A stretch of DNA of 64,000 bases from Amycolatopsis sp. NBC_01480 (GCF_036227205.1 NZ_CP109442.1:7564001-7628000), one strand, 5' to 3'. Numbered from the stretch's first letter, positions 17,255-25,401 are shown. Notes: generated from the sequence alone by a model not told the origin. Program-made: numbers and translations.

Positions 17255-18081
17255 GCCAGCCCCACCCCGAGCTGGTCGGTGATCCCGCGCAGCGCCCGGG
17301 CCGCGCGGCCGAACGCGGCCGGCCCGGAGAACCCGCCCGTGGCGTGGGCCGCGGACAGGTGCGGTTCGAGCGAGATGAAGCCCTCGTAGCCGTCGTCCCG
17401 CAGCGCGGTCAGGGTCTCCACCACCTCGCCGTCACCCTCACCCGCGGCGACGACCCGGCCGTCCGCCGCGAGCGCGTCCTTGATCTGCAGGTAGTCCAGG
17501 TACGGCCGCAGCCGGGCGTAGGCGTCGGTGAACGGGCGGGCCCCGACCTGCACGAAGTTCGCGGCGTCCCACGCCACCCGCAGGTGGTCCGAGCCGACCG
17601 ACTCGATCAGGTCCACGACCCGGTCCGGGGTGTCGCCGTAGATGTCCTTCTCGTTTTCGTGCAGCAGCACGATGTCCTCGCGCTCGGCCAGGTCGGCCAT
17701 CGCGCGCAACCGCACCAGCACCTCGTCCCGCATCCCGGCCGGATCGCGTCCCTCCTGATAGAAGGAGAACATCCGGATGTACCGGGTCGAGAAGAACCGC
17801 GCCAGCTCGATCGCGGTGCCCAGCCGGGTCACCTCGGCCTCGACCGGGAGCTCGAGCGAGACCTTGCCCAAGGGAGAGGCCAGGGCGGAGACCCCGAACC
17901 CGCGTTCGTCGAGCAGCTTCCGCAACGCGGCCCGCCGCTGGTCGTCGAAGGCGAGCACGCCGGTTCCCCAGGCGCCGCGCAGTTCCAGGTGCCGGGCGCC
18001 GAGCGCCTCCAGCACCGAAAGCTGCACCACCGGGTCCGCGTCGATCTCGTCGCCGAAGCCGGACAACAGCCACGCGGTCAT
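17251..18081 (-). CDS. Sugar phosphate isomerase/epimerase (xylose isomerase-like TIM barrel)
   Basis: This 276-residue AP-endonuclease-2 family barrel has metal-ligand motifs LLHENEKDIYGD (~150), AWDAANF (~180), LQIKDAL (~210) and the final FISLEPH (~245). Family members isomerise or epimerise keto-sugars and inositols. The start at 18081 follows GGAGGAACCAA and overlaps the stop of a permease remnant (ATGA). This shows that the gene once followed an intact sugar ABC permease in the same operon. Confidence 0.9.
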   Translation of the reverse strand: MTAWLLSGFGDEIDADPVVQLSVLEALGARHLELRGAWGTGVLAFDDQRRAALRKLLDERGFGVSALASPLGKVSLELPVEAEVTRLGTAIELARFFSTRYIRMFSFYQEGRDPAGMRDEVLVRLRAMADLAEREDIVLLHENEKDIYGDTPDRVVDLIESVGSDHLRVAWDAANFVQVGARPFTDAYARLRPYLDYLQIKDALAADGRVVAAGEGDGEVVETLTALRDDGYEGFISLEPHLSAAHATGGFSGPAAFGRAARALRGITDQLGVGLA

Positions 18082-18239
18082 TTGGTTCCTCCTGCGGTCA
18101 GGCCACCGGCCGGGTAGCGCTGGAAAACGAGCACCGACAGCGCCACCGCGGCTGGACGGCGAGGTCATCACGGAGCTGGACAACACGTCGTGCCATCCTT
18201 GCAGGACCGAGAAGATCGCCGCGACCATGATCCCCGGCA
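18078..18239 (-). pseudogene. C-terminal remnant of a MalG-type sugar ABC permease
   Basis: The last frame before the TIM-barrel gene reads ALSVLVFQRYPAGGLTAGGTK then stop. The tail FQRY..GLTAGG.K is characteristic of MalG-type permeases. A second frame further upstream (VAAIFSVLQGWHDVL) resembles the loop near the EAA region of the same family (usually W-N-D). Stops and frame changes separate the pieces (TGA about 70 bases upstream), and no binding protein or first permease is left. It is a broken importer that would have fed the GH92 operon. Confidence 0.6.
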
Positions 18240-18261
18240 CTGGCCTCGGTGGCCGGGCCGG

Positions 18262-18687
18262 TCAGTCCAGCGAGTGCTCCTTGAGCCACGTCGCCGCGCG
18301 GCGCGCCGAAGCGCGGGACAGCCACGCTTCCTGAACCACTTCCGCCAGCTCCTGCCGGCTCAGCTCCCCGACCCGGGCGGCGCGCAGCAGCACGGACGGG
18401 TGCCCGTTGAAGTGCGGGGTGGTGAAGAACGGCGACCCCTCGTCCTGGACCATCGCCTGCTTGTCCGCCTCGGACCCGACCCAGAAGACGATCACGTCCG
18501 GGTAGCGCTCGCCGGTGTCCGGGTCGACCGCGTCCGGCCGCGGGTTGCGGAAGAAGACGAACGACTTCCCGCCGACCTGGTAGACCGGGTTGTCCCCGCT
18601 GCCGCGCTCGACCGTGGTGTGCGGCATGGCCAGCGCGAGTTCGTGGACGTCCTCGACCTTGGCGCGGCGGCTCTTCCTGTCCGGCAT
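18262..18687 (-). CDS. MmcQ/YjbR family protein
   Basis: This 141-residue small protein of the YjbR double-wing DNA-binding-like fold begins RKSRRAKVEDVHELALAMP and contains SFVFFRNPR, FFTTPHFNGHPSVLLR and a C-terminal helix RRAATWLKEH. Members occur widely in actinobacteria; a DNA-related role is assumed from the fold but not proven. The gene is divergent from a TetR gene. ATG-GG-TGAACT-CCAT-like symmetry (ATGG/CCAT, about 18732-18745) lies in the 99-base gap and could be a shared operator. Confidence 0.85.
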   Translation of the reverse strand: MPDRKSRRAKVEDVHELALAMPHTTVERGSGDNPVYQVGGKSFVFFRNPRPDAVDPDTGERYPDVIVFWVGSEADKQAMVQDEGSPFFTTPHFNGHPSVLLRAARVGELSRQELAEVVQEAWLSRASARRAATWLKEHSLD

Positions 18688-18751
18688 CAGCCCAGCGTAG
18701 GCAGGTCCGGGCGCTTCCACACCCAGGAAGAATGGTGAACTCCATCCAACG

Positions 18752-18780
18752 TTGCACTGCGTCCATGATTTTCGTACAGT
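18752..18780 (+). promoter_or_regulatory. Promoter of the TetR gene, probably leaderless
   Basis: TTGCAC (18752-18757) and TACAGT (18775-18780) are separated by exactly 17 bases. The -10 box ends seven bases before the GTG at 18787, so transcription would begin at or next to the start codon. Leaderless mRNAs of this kind are common in actinobacteria; GAGGGAG also overlaps the start. Confidence 0.6.
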
Positions 18781-18786
18781 GAGGGA

Positions 18787-19383
18787 GTGGCGCACGAAGA
18801 GGTCCTCGGCTTGCGGGAGCGCAAGAAGCTCGAGTCCTGGCGGTCCATCCGGGCGGCCGGGCTGCGGCTGATCGAGGAGCGCGGGTACGAAGCGGTGAGC
18901 GTCGACGAGATCGCCGCGGCCGCGAATGTCTCGCGCAGCACGTTGTTCAACTATTTCGCGTCCAAGGAAGCCATCGTCTTCGACCCGGACCCGCAGCAGG
19001 TCCAGATCTGGCGCTCCCTGATGTACGACCGCCCGGCTGACGAGCCGCTGTGGTCGTCGTTGCGGGAGGTCTTCCTCGGCTACGTCGCCACGTTCTCCGA
19101 TCGGATCGTGGTGCAGAAACGGCTCAAGGCGGCGTCTCCGGCCCTGGCCGGGTCGGCCCGCGACCACAGTGAACGGTTCATCGCCGACCTGCGCGAGTGG
19201 GTCGCGTCCCGCACCCCGGCCGGGCAGGAGACCAGGAGCACGCTGCTGCTCAACGTCGCCGCGGCGGTGATGACCACGGCCTACACGATGTGGTCGCCCG
19301 ACGACGGCTTCGACCGTCTCGTCGAACTCGCCCGGGACAACTTCGCCCAGACCACCCACGGATTGGGCCCGGCCCGGGACTGA
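18787..19383 (+). CDS. TetR/AcrR family regulator
   Basis: This 198-residue protein has an N-terminal TetR helix-turn-helix (VDEIAAAANVSRSTLFNYFASKEAIV, split over residues ~35-62) and a variable ligand-binding helical domain. The basic residues RERKKLESW lie before helix 1. It is followed after 67 bases by an SDR and a P450 on the same strand, which are its likely targets or co-transcribed partners. Confidence 0.9.
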   Translation: MAHEEVLGLRERKKLESWRSIRAAGLRLIEERGYEAVSVDEIAAAANVSRSTLFNYFASKEAIVFDPDPQQVQIWRSLMYDRPADEPLWSSLREVFLGYVATFSDRIVVQKRLKAASPALAGSARDHSERFIADLREWVASRTPAGQETRSTLLLNVAAAVMTTAYTMWSPDDGFDRLVELARDNFAQTTHGLGPARD

Positions 19384-19450
19384 GCCCGGCGGACCCCCTT
19401 TTTCACCGAGCAGCACCGCGGTTCCGCCGCGGTGCGGAAGGAACACGTCC

Positions 19451-20266
19451 ATGAGCAAGACCTGGTTCATCACCGGCGCCTCGCGCGGCTTCGGCCGCAG
19501 CTGGACCGAGGCGGCCCTGCGCCGTGGCGACAAGGTGGCCGCGACCGCCCGTGACCTCGGCACCCTGAAAGACCTCGCCGACGAATTCGGCGACGCGATC
19601 CTGCCGATCGCGCTCGACGTGACCGACCACGCCGCGGCCGTCGCCGCGGTCGGCCAGGCACACGCCCACTTCGGCCGCCTCGACGTGGTGGTGAACAACG
19701 CCGGCTACGGGCACTTCGGGTTCCTGGAAGAGGTGACCGAGGACGAGGCCCGCGCCCAGCTCGAGACGAACGTGTTCGGCGCGCTCTGGGTCACCCAGGC
19801 GGCGATCCCGCTGATGCGGGAGCAGGGTTCCGGCCACTTCCTGCAGATCTCCAGCATCGGCGGCGTGGGCGCGTTCCCCGGCCTCGGGCTGTACCACGCG
19901 TCGAAGTGGGCGCTCGAAGGGTTTTCCGAAGCCCTGTCGTACGAAGTCGCGCCCTTCGGCATCAAGGTCACGCTGATCGAGCCGGGCGGCTACGCCACCG
20001 ACTGGTCCGGCTCCTCGTCTGTCCATTCCGAACCCAATCCGGTGTACCAGGCCGTCCGCGACGCCATGGCCGCGCGCCGTCAGGGAAACCAGTCGCCCGG
20101 GCCGGACGCCACCACCGAGGCCGTGCTGAAGGTCGTCGACGCCGAGAACCCGCCGCTGCGCCTGCTGCTGTCCGGCGGGGCCTACGACATCGCGCAGGGC
20201 CTGTACCAGCAGCGGGTGAAAACGTGGCAGGAGTGGGAAACCACGTCTCGCTCCGCCCAGTCCTGA
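19451..20266 (+). CDS. Short-chain dehydrogenase/reductase (SDR)
   Basis: This 271-residue classical SDR has the cofactor motif TGASRGFGRS (~8-17), NNAGYG (~83), and the catalytic serine and YHASK tetrad (~150). The long C-terminus (DAENPPLRLLLSGGAYD) is typical of the large actinomycete SDR group often called 'SDR family NAD(P)-dependent oxidoreductase'. A short inverted repeat (CACCGCGG-TTCCG-CCGCGGTG) lies just upstream between it and the TetR gene. It is probably transcribed with the P450, which starts 23 bases after its stop. Confidence 0.92.
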   Translation: MSKTWFITGASRGFGRSWTEAALRRGDKVAATARDLGTLKDLADEFGDAILPIALDVTDHAAAVAAVGQAHAHFGRLDVVVNNAGYGHFGFLEEVTEDEARAQLETNVFGALWVTQAAIPLMREQGSGHFLQISSIGGVGAFPGLGLYHASKWALEGFSEALSYEVAPFGIKVTLIEPGGYATDWSGSSSVHSEPNPVYQAVRDAMAARRQGNQSPGPDATTEAVLKVVDAENPPLRLLLSGGAYDIAQGLYQQRVKTWQEWETTSRSAQS

Positions 20267-20289
20267 AACCGCGGTCAAGGGAGGACACC

Positions 20290-21489
20290 ATGCCGGAAAG
20301 CACAACGTTTCCGCCGAAGCGGCACCGGTTCGGCGGGCAGGCGGAGTACGAGCGCCTGCGGGAGCGGGGGACCATCACCAAGGTGCCCACGATCGACGGC
20401 GGGGTCACCTGGTGGGCCACCGGCCGCGGTGATGTCAAGGCGATCCTGGCCGATCCCCGGTTCAGCTCCAACCGGCGCAACCCGGGATTTCCGTTGATGC
20501 TGCGCGATCCCGAGGTGCGTGAGCAGAACCGGAACCAGCCGCCGATGATGATCAGCATGGACGGCGCCGAGCACGCGGCGGCGCGGCGGGCGGTGATCGG
20601 GGAGTTCACCGTGAAGCGGCTGGCCGGGCTGCGGCCGAGGGTCCAGGAGATCGTGGACCGCTTCGTCGACGAGATGCTGGCCACCGAATCGCGGACGGCC
20701 GACCTGGTGGCGGCGTTGTCGCTGCCGGTGCCGTCGCTGGTGATCTGCGAGGTGCTCGGCGTGCCGTACGCCGATCACGACTTCTTCCAGGAGCGCAGTG
20801 CGAAGGTGCTCAGCCGCACCATTTCGGCCGCCGAGCGGCAAGGGGCCGTGGACGACCTGCGCGGCTACTTCGACCGGCTGCTGACGCTCAAGGAGACCGA
20901 GCCCGGCGACGACCTGCTCAGCCGGCAGATCGAGAAGCAGCGGGCGGAAGGCGCCCTCGACCACGAGTACATGATCGGCGTCGCCCTGCTGCTGCTGATC
21001 GCCGGGCACGAGACGACCGCGAACATGATCTCCGTGAGCGTGGTCGGTCTGCTGGAGAACCCGGCGCAGCTGGCCGCGATCCGGGCCGACCCGGCCAAGA
21101 TCCCGATGGCCGTCGAGGAGTCCCTGCGGTACTTCTCGATCGCGGACCCCATTCCGCGGGTGGCCACCGAGGACGTCGAGGTCGGCGGGGTGACCATCAA
21201 GGCGGGCGACGGCATCATCGCCTCCGGTTACGCCGCCAACTTCGATCCCGGCGCGGTCGCCGATCCGGCCTCGCTTGATGTCGGGCGGGGCAATCGTTCC
21301 CACGTGGCCTTCGGTTACGGGCCGCACCAGTGCCTCGGCCAGAACCTGGCCCGGCAGGAGCTGGAGATCGTCTTCGGCACGCTGTTCCGCCGGATTCCCG
21401 GGCTGAAGCTGGGCATCCCGGTCGAGGAGATCCCGTTCAAGGTGGACGGCGCGGTCTACGGCATCCACGAGCTGCCGGTCTCCTGGTGA
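20290..21489 (+). CDS. Cytochrome P450
   Basis: This 399-residue soluble bacterial P450 has the I-helix AGHETTA (oxygen-activating Thr, ~240), ExxR in VEESLRYF (~277), and the haem-binding FGYGPHQCLGQNLAR (Cys ~345). The overall pattern resembles CYP105/CYP107-type monooxygenases. No ferredoxin gene is adjacent. A terminator-like hairpin starts four bases after the stop. Its SDR and TetR neighbours suggest oxidation of a small hydrophobic compound; the substrate is unknown. Confidence 0.95.
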   Translation: MPESTTFPPKRHRFGGQAEYERLRERGTITKVPTIDGGVTWWATGRGDVKAILADPRFSSNRRNPGFPLMLRDPEVREQNRNQPPMMISMDGAEHAAARRAVIGEFTVKRLAGLRPRVQEIVDRFVDEMLATESRTADLVAALSLPVPSLVICEVLGVPYADHDFFQERSAKVLSRTISAAERQGAVDDLRGYFDRLLTLKETEPGDDLLSRQIEKQRAEGALDHEYMIGVALLLLIAGHETTANMISVSVVGLLENPAQLAAIRADPAKIPMAVEESLRYFSIADPIPRVATEDVEVGGVTIKAGDGIIASGYAANFDPGAVADPASLDVGRGNRSHVAFGYGPHQCLGQNLARQELEIVFGTLFRRIPGLKLGIPVEEIPFKVDGAVYGIHELPVSW

Positions 21490-21493
21490 CCGG

Positions 21494-21531
21494 AAGCCGG
21501 CCGGTGGGCATTGCGTCCCATCGGCCGGCTT
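21494..21531 (+). terminator. Intrinsic terminator-like hairpin after the P450
   Basis: AAGCCGGCCGGTGGG (21494-21508) pairs with CCCATCGGCCGGCTT (21517-21531) with one G-T mismatch over 15 positions and an 8-base loop. It is followed by TCGTTGG. Confidence 0.75.
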
Positions 21532-21556
21532 TCGTTGGTGGGCAAGCTCTTCTTGC

Positions 21557-21580
21557 TGTCAATGTCGATCGACATTGACA
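21557..21580. promoter_or_regulatory. 24-bp perfect palindromic operator
   Basis: TGTCAATGTCGATCGACATTGACA reads identically on both strands over 24 bases. Its core CAATGTCG-NN-CGACATTG recurs exactly in the divergent promoter of the TetR gene at 23711, so this is very probably a binding site of that TetR. TTGACA at its right end (21575-21580) could be the -35 box of the reductase gene, so binding would block transcription. Confidence 0.8.
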
Positions 21581-21638
21581 TTTCAGGGCCGGTGGGACCA
21601 GGATGAGGTTCTCCGGACTTGAGATGAGGGTCGTACCC

Positions 21639-22658
21639 ATGAACGGGATCACTGCACGCCGGATCGTGCTGGCCGCGCGCCCATCCGGCTGGCCGGCGCT
21701 GGACGACTTCCGGCTGGAGCCGTTCACGCTGCCGCCCATCCCGGCGGGTGGTCTTTTGCTGCGGGCGCGGTATCTCTCGATTGATCCGTACATGCGGATG
21801 CGGATGGACGAGCACAGCGCGTACGCGGGTTCGGTCGGTCTCGGCGAGACGATGCACGGCCAGGCGGTGGCCGAGGTCTTGCGGTCCGAACACCCGGATT
21901 ATGCCGAGGGGGACACGGTTCTCGCCCCGACCGGCTGGGCCACGCACGCGGTCTCCGATGGCACGGGCCTGCGCAAACTGGACCCGGTGCCGGAGCCGGT
22001 GACCGCGAGCCTGGGCGTGCTCGGCATGCCCGGATTCACCGCGTACAGCGGCCTGATGGTGATCGGCGCGCCGAAGCCTGGCGAGACCGTGGTAGTGGCC
22101 TCCGCGAGCGGGCCGGTCGGCTCGGTGGTCGGCCAGCTCGCGAAGATGGCCGGGTGCCGGGCGGTGGGAATCGCCGGTGGCCCGGAGAAATGCCGTTACG
22201 TGCTGGAAGATCTGGGCTTCGACGCAGCGGTGGACCACCGCGCGCCGGACTTCGCCGAACGGCTGGCCGCCGCGTGCCCGGGCGGCGTCGACGTGTATTT
22301 CGAGAACGTCGGCGGGCCGGTGTGGCAGGCGGTGCTGCCGTTGTTCACCAAGTTCGCGCGGGTGCCGTTGTGTGGCTTGATCGCGCAGTACAACGAGTCC
22401 GGGCGGGCGGACGGTGATTTGGCGGAGACGATGCGCGTGGTGCTGACCAAGAACATGACGTTGCGCGGGTTTTTCAACTCCGAGTTCGTCGAGGAGCATT
22501 TCGCGGAGTTTCTGCGGGTGGTGTCCGGCGGGATCGCGGACGGGCGGATCAGGTACCGGGAGGACGTCACCGAGGGTTTGGCGCAGGCTCCTGAGGCTTT
22601 CCTGCGGATGTTGCGCGGCCAGAACCTCGGCAAGGTCCTGATCAAGCTGGACGAGTGA
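21639..22658 (+). CDS. NADP-dependent MDR oxidoreductase (leukotriene B4 12-hydroxydehydrogenase-like)
   Basis: This 339-residue zinc-independent MDR protein has an N-terminal GroES-like fold with LSIDPYMRMRM (~40), the Rossmann turn ASGPVGSVVGQLAKM (~145), and ENVGGPVW (~225). These are hallmarks of the curcumin reductase/PTGR subfamily that reduces activated C=C bonds with NADPH. ATG 21639 is chosen because the family starts near here and GATGAGGG precedes it; ATG 21603 is in frame. The palindromic operator upstream ties it to the TetR/SDR locus 2 kb away. Confidence 0.9.
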   Translation: MNGITARRIVLAARPSGWPALDDFRLEPFTLPPIPAGGLLLRARYLSIDPYMRMRMDEHSAYAGSVGLGETMHGQAVAEVLRSEHPDYAEGDTVLAPTGWATHAVSDGTGLRKLDPVPEPVTASLGVLGMPGFTAYSGLMVIGAPKPGETVVVASASGPVGSVVGQLAKMAGCRAVGIAGGPEKCRYVLEDLGFDAAVDHRAPDFAERLAAACPGGVDVYFENVGGPVWQAVLPLFTKFARVPLCGLIAQYNESGRADGDLAETMRVVLTKNMTLRGFFNSEFVEEHFAEFLRVVSGGIADGRIRYREDVTEGLAQAPEAFLRMLRGQNLGKVLIKLDE

Positions 22659-22683
22659 GACGGGGCCGGGGAATCCGGCTGGC

Positions 22684-23106
22684 TCAGCTCAGGGCGTCGG
22701 CGCGGTAGAAGACGTCCGGCCCGACCGAATTCCCGAGCCGGCGGCCCATTTCCGCCGAGATGGCGAGGACGGCGCCGAGCGGCCGGTGATGGAGGGCGAT
22801 GTTCTCGATCAGGCCGGAACCGTTGAGCGTGAGGACGGTGACGCCGTCGAACCGCCGGCCCAGGGCTTCCAGCTCCCATTCGAGATAGGCGCGATCCGCG
22901 GTGGCCGACTCGTGGGTGAAGGTCAGCTTGTCGGTGATGCCGCCCGCCGCGCGCAGACAGGTCCAGACCTGCTCCCGCCCGTCGACCGGGGTGGCGAAAA
23001 CGGATCCTTCCAACCGCACCCGCGGCGTCACCACCATGCCGAATTGCGCGCCGGAACGGTCGGCCAGCGCCGCCCGCCACACTGCCGCGCCGTCGTTCGC
23101 GGTCAT
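22684..23106 (-). CDS. NTF2-like (SnoaL/DUF4440-type) protein
   Basis: This 140-residue protein has the cone-fold pattern of NTF2-like proteins: an N-terminal helix, then strands ending VFATPVDGREQVWTCLRA, YLEWELEALGRRFDGVTVL and LIENIALHHRPLGAVLAI. Members act as isomerases, cyclases or binding proteins. Its ATG overlaps the TetR stop by four bases, so both are co-transcribed and presumably autoregulated. No catalytic residues can be assigned. Confidence 0.8.
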   Translation of the reverse strand: MTANDGAAVWRAALADRSGAQFGMVVTPRVRLEGSVFATPVDGREQVWTCLRAAGGITDKLTFTHESATADRAYLEWELEALGRRFDGVTVLTLNGSGLIENIALHHRPLGAVLAISAEMGRRLGNSVGPDVFYRADALS

Positions 23107-23711
23107 GCCTTGGCCGAGTCGATGCGGTGGTGCAGGTCGGTACGGGCGCTGTCGAGGATCTCGTCGGACAGGGCCGGGTCGGCGTCGGCGACCGCGCGGG
23201 ACAGGATCAGGGCGCCGACCATTTCGCTGAACAGGGCGATGGCCCGCGCGCGCCGCTGGTCCTCGTCCAGGTCCGCGGCGTCGACTGTCTGGGTGAGACG
23301 GTCGAGGCTGTCCCCGAGGCCTTCGGCGTAGAGGTTGCGGGCGGCCGGGTCCAGCCGCCGGGCGTCACCGGCGAAGCTCGCGTTGGGACAGCCCGACTCG
23401 ATGTTGGCCCGGTGCTCGGACGAGAGATACCAGTCGACGCGCTCGGCCAGCGGATCGGCGCCGCGGGCCTGGGCGGCCGCGATGGCGCGCTCGAGATTGC
23501 CGGTCCCGTCCGCCATTGCCTTGGCCAGCACGGAATCAACGAGCGCGTCCTTGGAGGCGAAGTGGTTGTAGAAGCCGCCGCGGGTCAGCCCGGCCGCGCC
23601 CATCAGCTCGTTCAGGCCGACCGCGTCGACGCCGCGCTCACGGAACAGCCCGTCCGCCGCGGCGACGATCGCGTCCTTGTTCGCTGCTGTCTGCTGCTTC
23701 GTGATGCCCAT
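23103..23711 (-). CDS. TetR/AcrR family repressor of the divergent catabolic cluster
   Basis: This 202-residue protein has an N-terminal HTH (LNELMGAAGLTRGGFYNHFASKDALV, residues ~30-58) and a TetR C-terminal domain with a Cys-Pro (SGCPNASFAGDARR) that is common in the LmrA/YxaF-like branch. ATG 23711 follows GGAGGGTCG. Two copies of CAATGTCG-NN-CGACATTG-like palindromes lie in the 146-base divergent gap, and a perfect one is in front of the reductase at 21639. It probably represses itself, the SDR operon and the reductase. Confidence 0.9.
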   Translation of the reverse strand: MGITKQQTAANKDAIVAAADGLFRERGVDAVGLNELMGAAGLTRGGFYNHFASKDALVDSVLAKAMADGTGNLERAIAAAQARGADPLAERVDWYLSSEHRANIESGCPNASFAGDARRLDPAARNLYAEGLGDSLDRLTQTVDAADLDEDQRRARAIALFSEMVGALILSRAVADADPALSDEILDSARTDLHHRIDSAKA

Positions 23712-23765
23712 CGACCCTCCAGAACCTGTGTCTCAGATCGAGCGTAGCGGGCAGGGCCGAAGATC

Positions 23766-23785
23766 TCAATGTCGGTCGACCTTGA
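23766..23785. promoter_or_regulatory. TetR operator copy 1 (imperfect)
   Basis: TCAATGTCG-GT-CGACCTTGA has 9-bp arms with one mismatch to the perfect palindrome at 21557-21580. TTGACG (23782-23787) overlapping its right end and TAGAAC (23806-23811), 18 bases apart, form a likely plus-strand promoter for the SDR operon. Confidence 0.7.
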
Positions 23786-23810
23786 CGTCGGCGCGCCGGC
23801 CGGAGTAGAA

Positions 23811-23828
23811 CAATGTCGAGCGACATTG
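23811..23828. promoter_or_regulatory. TetR operator copy 2
   Basis: CAATGTCG-AG-CGACATTG has perfect 8-bp arms, identical to the core of the palindrome at 21557-21580. It overlaps the end of the -10 box and the probable transcription start of the SDR operon. An ATG inside it (23813) is in frame with the SDR but is better explained as part of the operator. Confidence 0.8.
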
Positions 23829-23857
23829 TGATCGCGGCACCAGTGGGAGTGACGATC

Positions 23858-24586
23858 ATGGGCAAGTTGCAGGGAAAAGTAGCGGTGATCACCGGCGGCA
23901 CGGCCGGGATCGGGCTCGCGGTGGCGAAGCTTTTTGTCGCCGAAGGCGCCTATGTGTTCATCACGGGCCGCCGGGAGAAGGAACTCGACGACGCGGTGAA
24001 GGAGATCGGCGACAACGTCACCGGCGTTCAGGGCGACGTCGCCAACCTGGTCGACCTCGACCGCCTCTACCGGGCCGTCGAGGCGAACGGGCGGATCGAC
24101 ATCGTCCTGGCCAACGCGGGCCTCGGCGAATTCGTGCCACTGGACGAAATCACCGAAGAGCACTTCGAAAAGATCTTCAACATCAACGTGAAGGGCGCGC
24201 TCTTCACCGTGCAGAAGGCGCTGCCGCTGCTGAACGACGGCGGGTCCATCATCCTGATCGGCTCCGTCGCCGGCTCCAAGGGAACCCAGGGATTCACCGT
24301 CTACGGCGCGAGCAAGGCGGCCGTCCGGAACTTCGTCCGGGGCTGGACGGTCGAGCTGAAGGACCGCCGGATCCGGTCCAACGTCCTGAGTCCAGGGCCG
24401 GTCGTGACGCCGCTGACGGATTCGCAGCCGCCCGAAACCATCGCGCGGATCGCGTCGACCATTCCGGTGGGCCGCATGGGCGAGCCCGAGGAAGTGGCGA
24501 AGGCGGCGCTTTTCCTGGCTTCCGAAGACTCGAGTTTCGTCACGGGCATCGAGCTGTTCGTCGACGGCGGCCGGGCGCAGATATGA
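23858..24586 (+). CDS. Short-chain dehydrogenase/reductase (SDR), first gene of the TetR-controlled operon
   Basis: This 242-residue classical SDR has TGGTAGIGLAVA (~12-23), NAGLGEF (~82), catalytic serine in LIGSVAGSK and YGASK (~147), and the C-terminal SFVTGIELFVDGG typical of 3-oxoacyl-ACP reductase-like members. ATG 23858 is preferred over 23813 because GGGAGTGAC precedes it and the family starts KLQGKVAVITGG. The stop overlaps an in-frame ATG of the next gene. Probable role: oxidation of an alcohol intermediate in the pathway encoded downstream. Confidence 0.92.
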   Translation: MGKLQGKVAVITGGTAGIGLAVAKLFVAEGAYVFITGRREKELDDAVKEIGDNVTGVQGDVANLVDLDRLYRAVEANGRIDIVLANAGLGEFVPLDEITEEHFEKIFNINVKGALFTVQKALPLLNDGGSIILIGSVAGSKGTQGFTVYGASKAAVRNFVRGWTVELKDRRIRSNVLSPGPVVTPLTDSQPPETIARIASTIPVGRMGEPEEVAKAALFLASEDSSFVTGIELFVDGGRAQI

Positions 24587-24606
24587 CCACCACGGAAGGT
24601 GAGACA

Positions 24607-25395
24607 ATGGACAACATCGGTCTGGAAATCGAATCGGGAGTCGCCACGGTCACCCTCCGGCGGCCGCCGGACAACCGCTTCCACAAGCCCATGGTCGACG
24701 AATTCGACAGCGCCCTCGACGAGGTCGTCAGCCGCAAGGCCCGCGCGCTGGTGCTGGCCGGCGACGGGCCGGATTTCTGCCACGGCGGCGACATCGTGCC
24801 CTGGGAGACGCTGGAGCCGGGGGAGTGGGCGGCCCAGCTGGAACGGTTCGCCTACGTGTTCAACCGGCTCGAGCACCTGCCCATCCCGGTGATCGCCGCG
24901 GTCCAGGGCCTGTGCAATGGCGGCGCGTTCGAACTCGTCCTGCGCGCCGACCTCATTTTCGCGGCGAAGTCCGCGCGATTCAGCCATTCCGAGCAGACGC
25001 TGGGCCTGGTCACGGCGCTCGGCGGGGTTTACCGCTCGGCGGAGCGAGTGGGGCCGCTGCTGGCCTACGAATGGTCGCTGACCTCCGAGGAGGTCCCCGC
25101 CGAAGTCATGCTTCGGCACGGCGGCGTGAATCGGGTGGTCGAAGATGCGGACCTGCTCCCGGAAGCCCTGGCCTTCGCGGAAAAACTCGCCCACGGCCCG
25201 ACTCTGGCCCACGCAGCGCACAAGATTCTGGTGCGCACGTCGGCGATCAGTGGCGTCGCGGCGGCCGACAATATCGTCGCGGACGTGTACCTGCCGCTGC
25301 TGAAATCGGACGACTGGAAAAAGGGACTCAAGAACGGGATCGCCGCCTATCGGGCGGGCAAGCCGCGTCCGCTGATCGACTTCGAAGGACGCTGA
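24607..25395 (+). CDS. Enoyl-CoA hydratase/isomerase family protein
   Basis: This 262-residue crotonase-fold protein has the first oxyanion-hole region GDGPDFCHGGDI (~58) and the second VQGLCNGGAFELVL (~103), followed by FSHSEQTLGLVTALGGVYR, where one acidic residue lies at the usual catalytic position. The second catalytic Glu of true hydratases is not obvious (VTALGG), so hydratase, hydrolase or C-C lyase activity are all possible. ATG 24607 is chosen for GGAAGGTGAG upstream; ATG 24583 overlaps the SDR stop. It is the second gene of the operon. Confidence 0.87.
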   Translation: MDNIGLEIESGVATVTLRRPPDNRFHKPMVDEFDSALDEVVSRKARALVLAGDGPDFCHGGDIVPWETLEPGEWAAQLERFAYVFNRLEHLPIPVIAAVQGLCNGGAFELVLRADLIFAAKSARFSHSEQTLGLVTALGGVYRSAERVGPLLAYEWSLTSEEVPAEVMLRHGGVNRVVEDADLLPEALAFAEKLAHGPTLAHAAHKILVRTSAISGVAAADNIVADVYLPLLKSDDWKKGLKNGIAAYRAGKPRPLIDFEGR

Positions 25396-25401
25396 CTCGC
25401 C

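Noticed and set aside
19393..19445. CACCGCGG-TTCCG-CCGCGGTG repeat as a TetR operator
   Set aside because: It lies after the TetR stop and just before the SDR ribosome site, could equally be a short terminator, and has no second copy to support a role.
23813..23857. Start of the SDR gene at ATG 23813
   Set aside because: This ATG is inside the perfect TetR operator and has no ribosome site; ATG 23858 has one and matches the family start.
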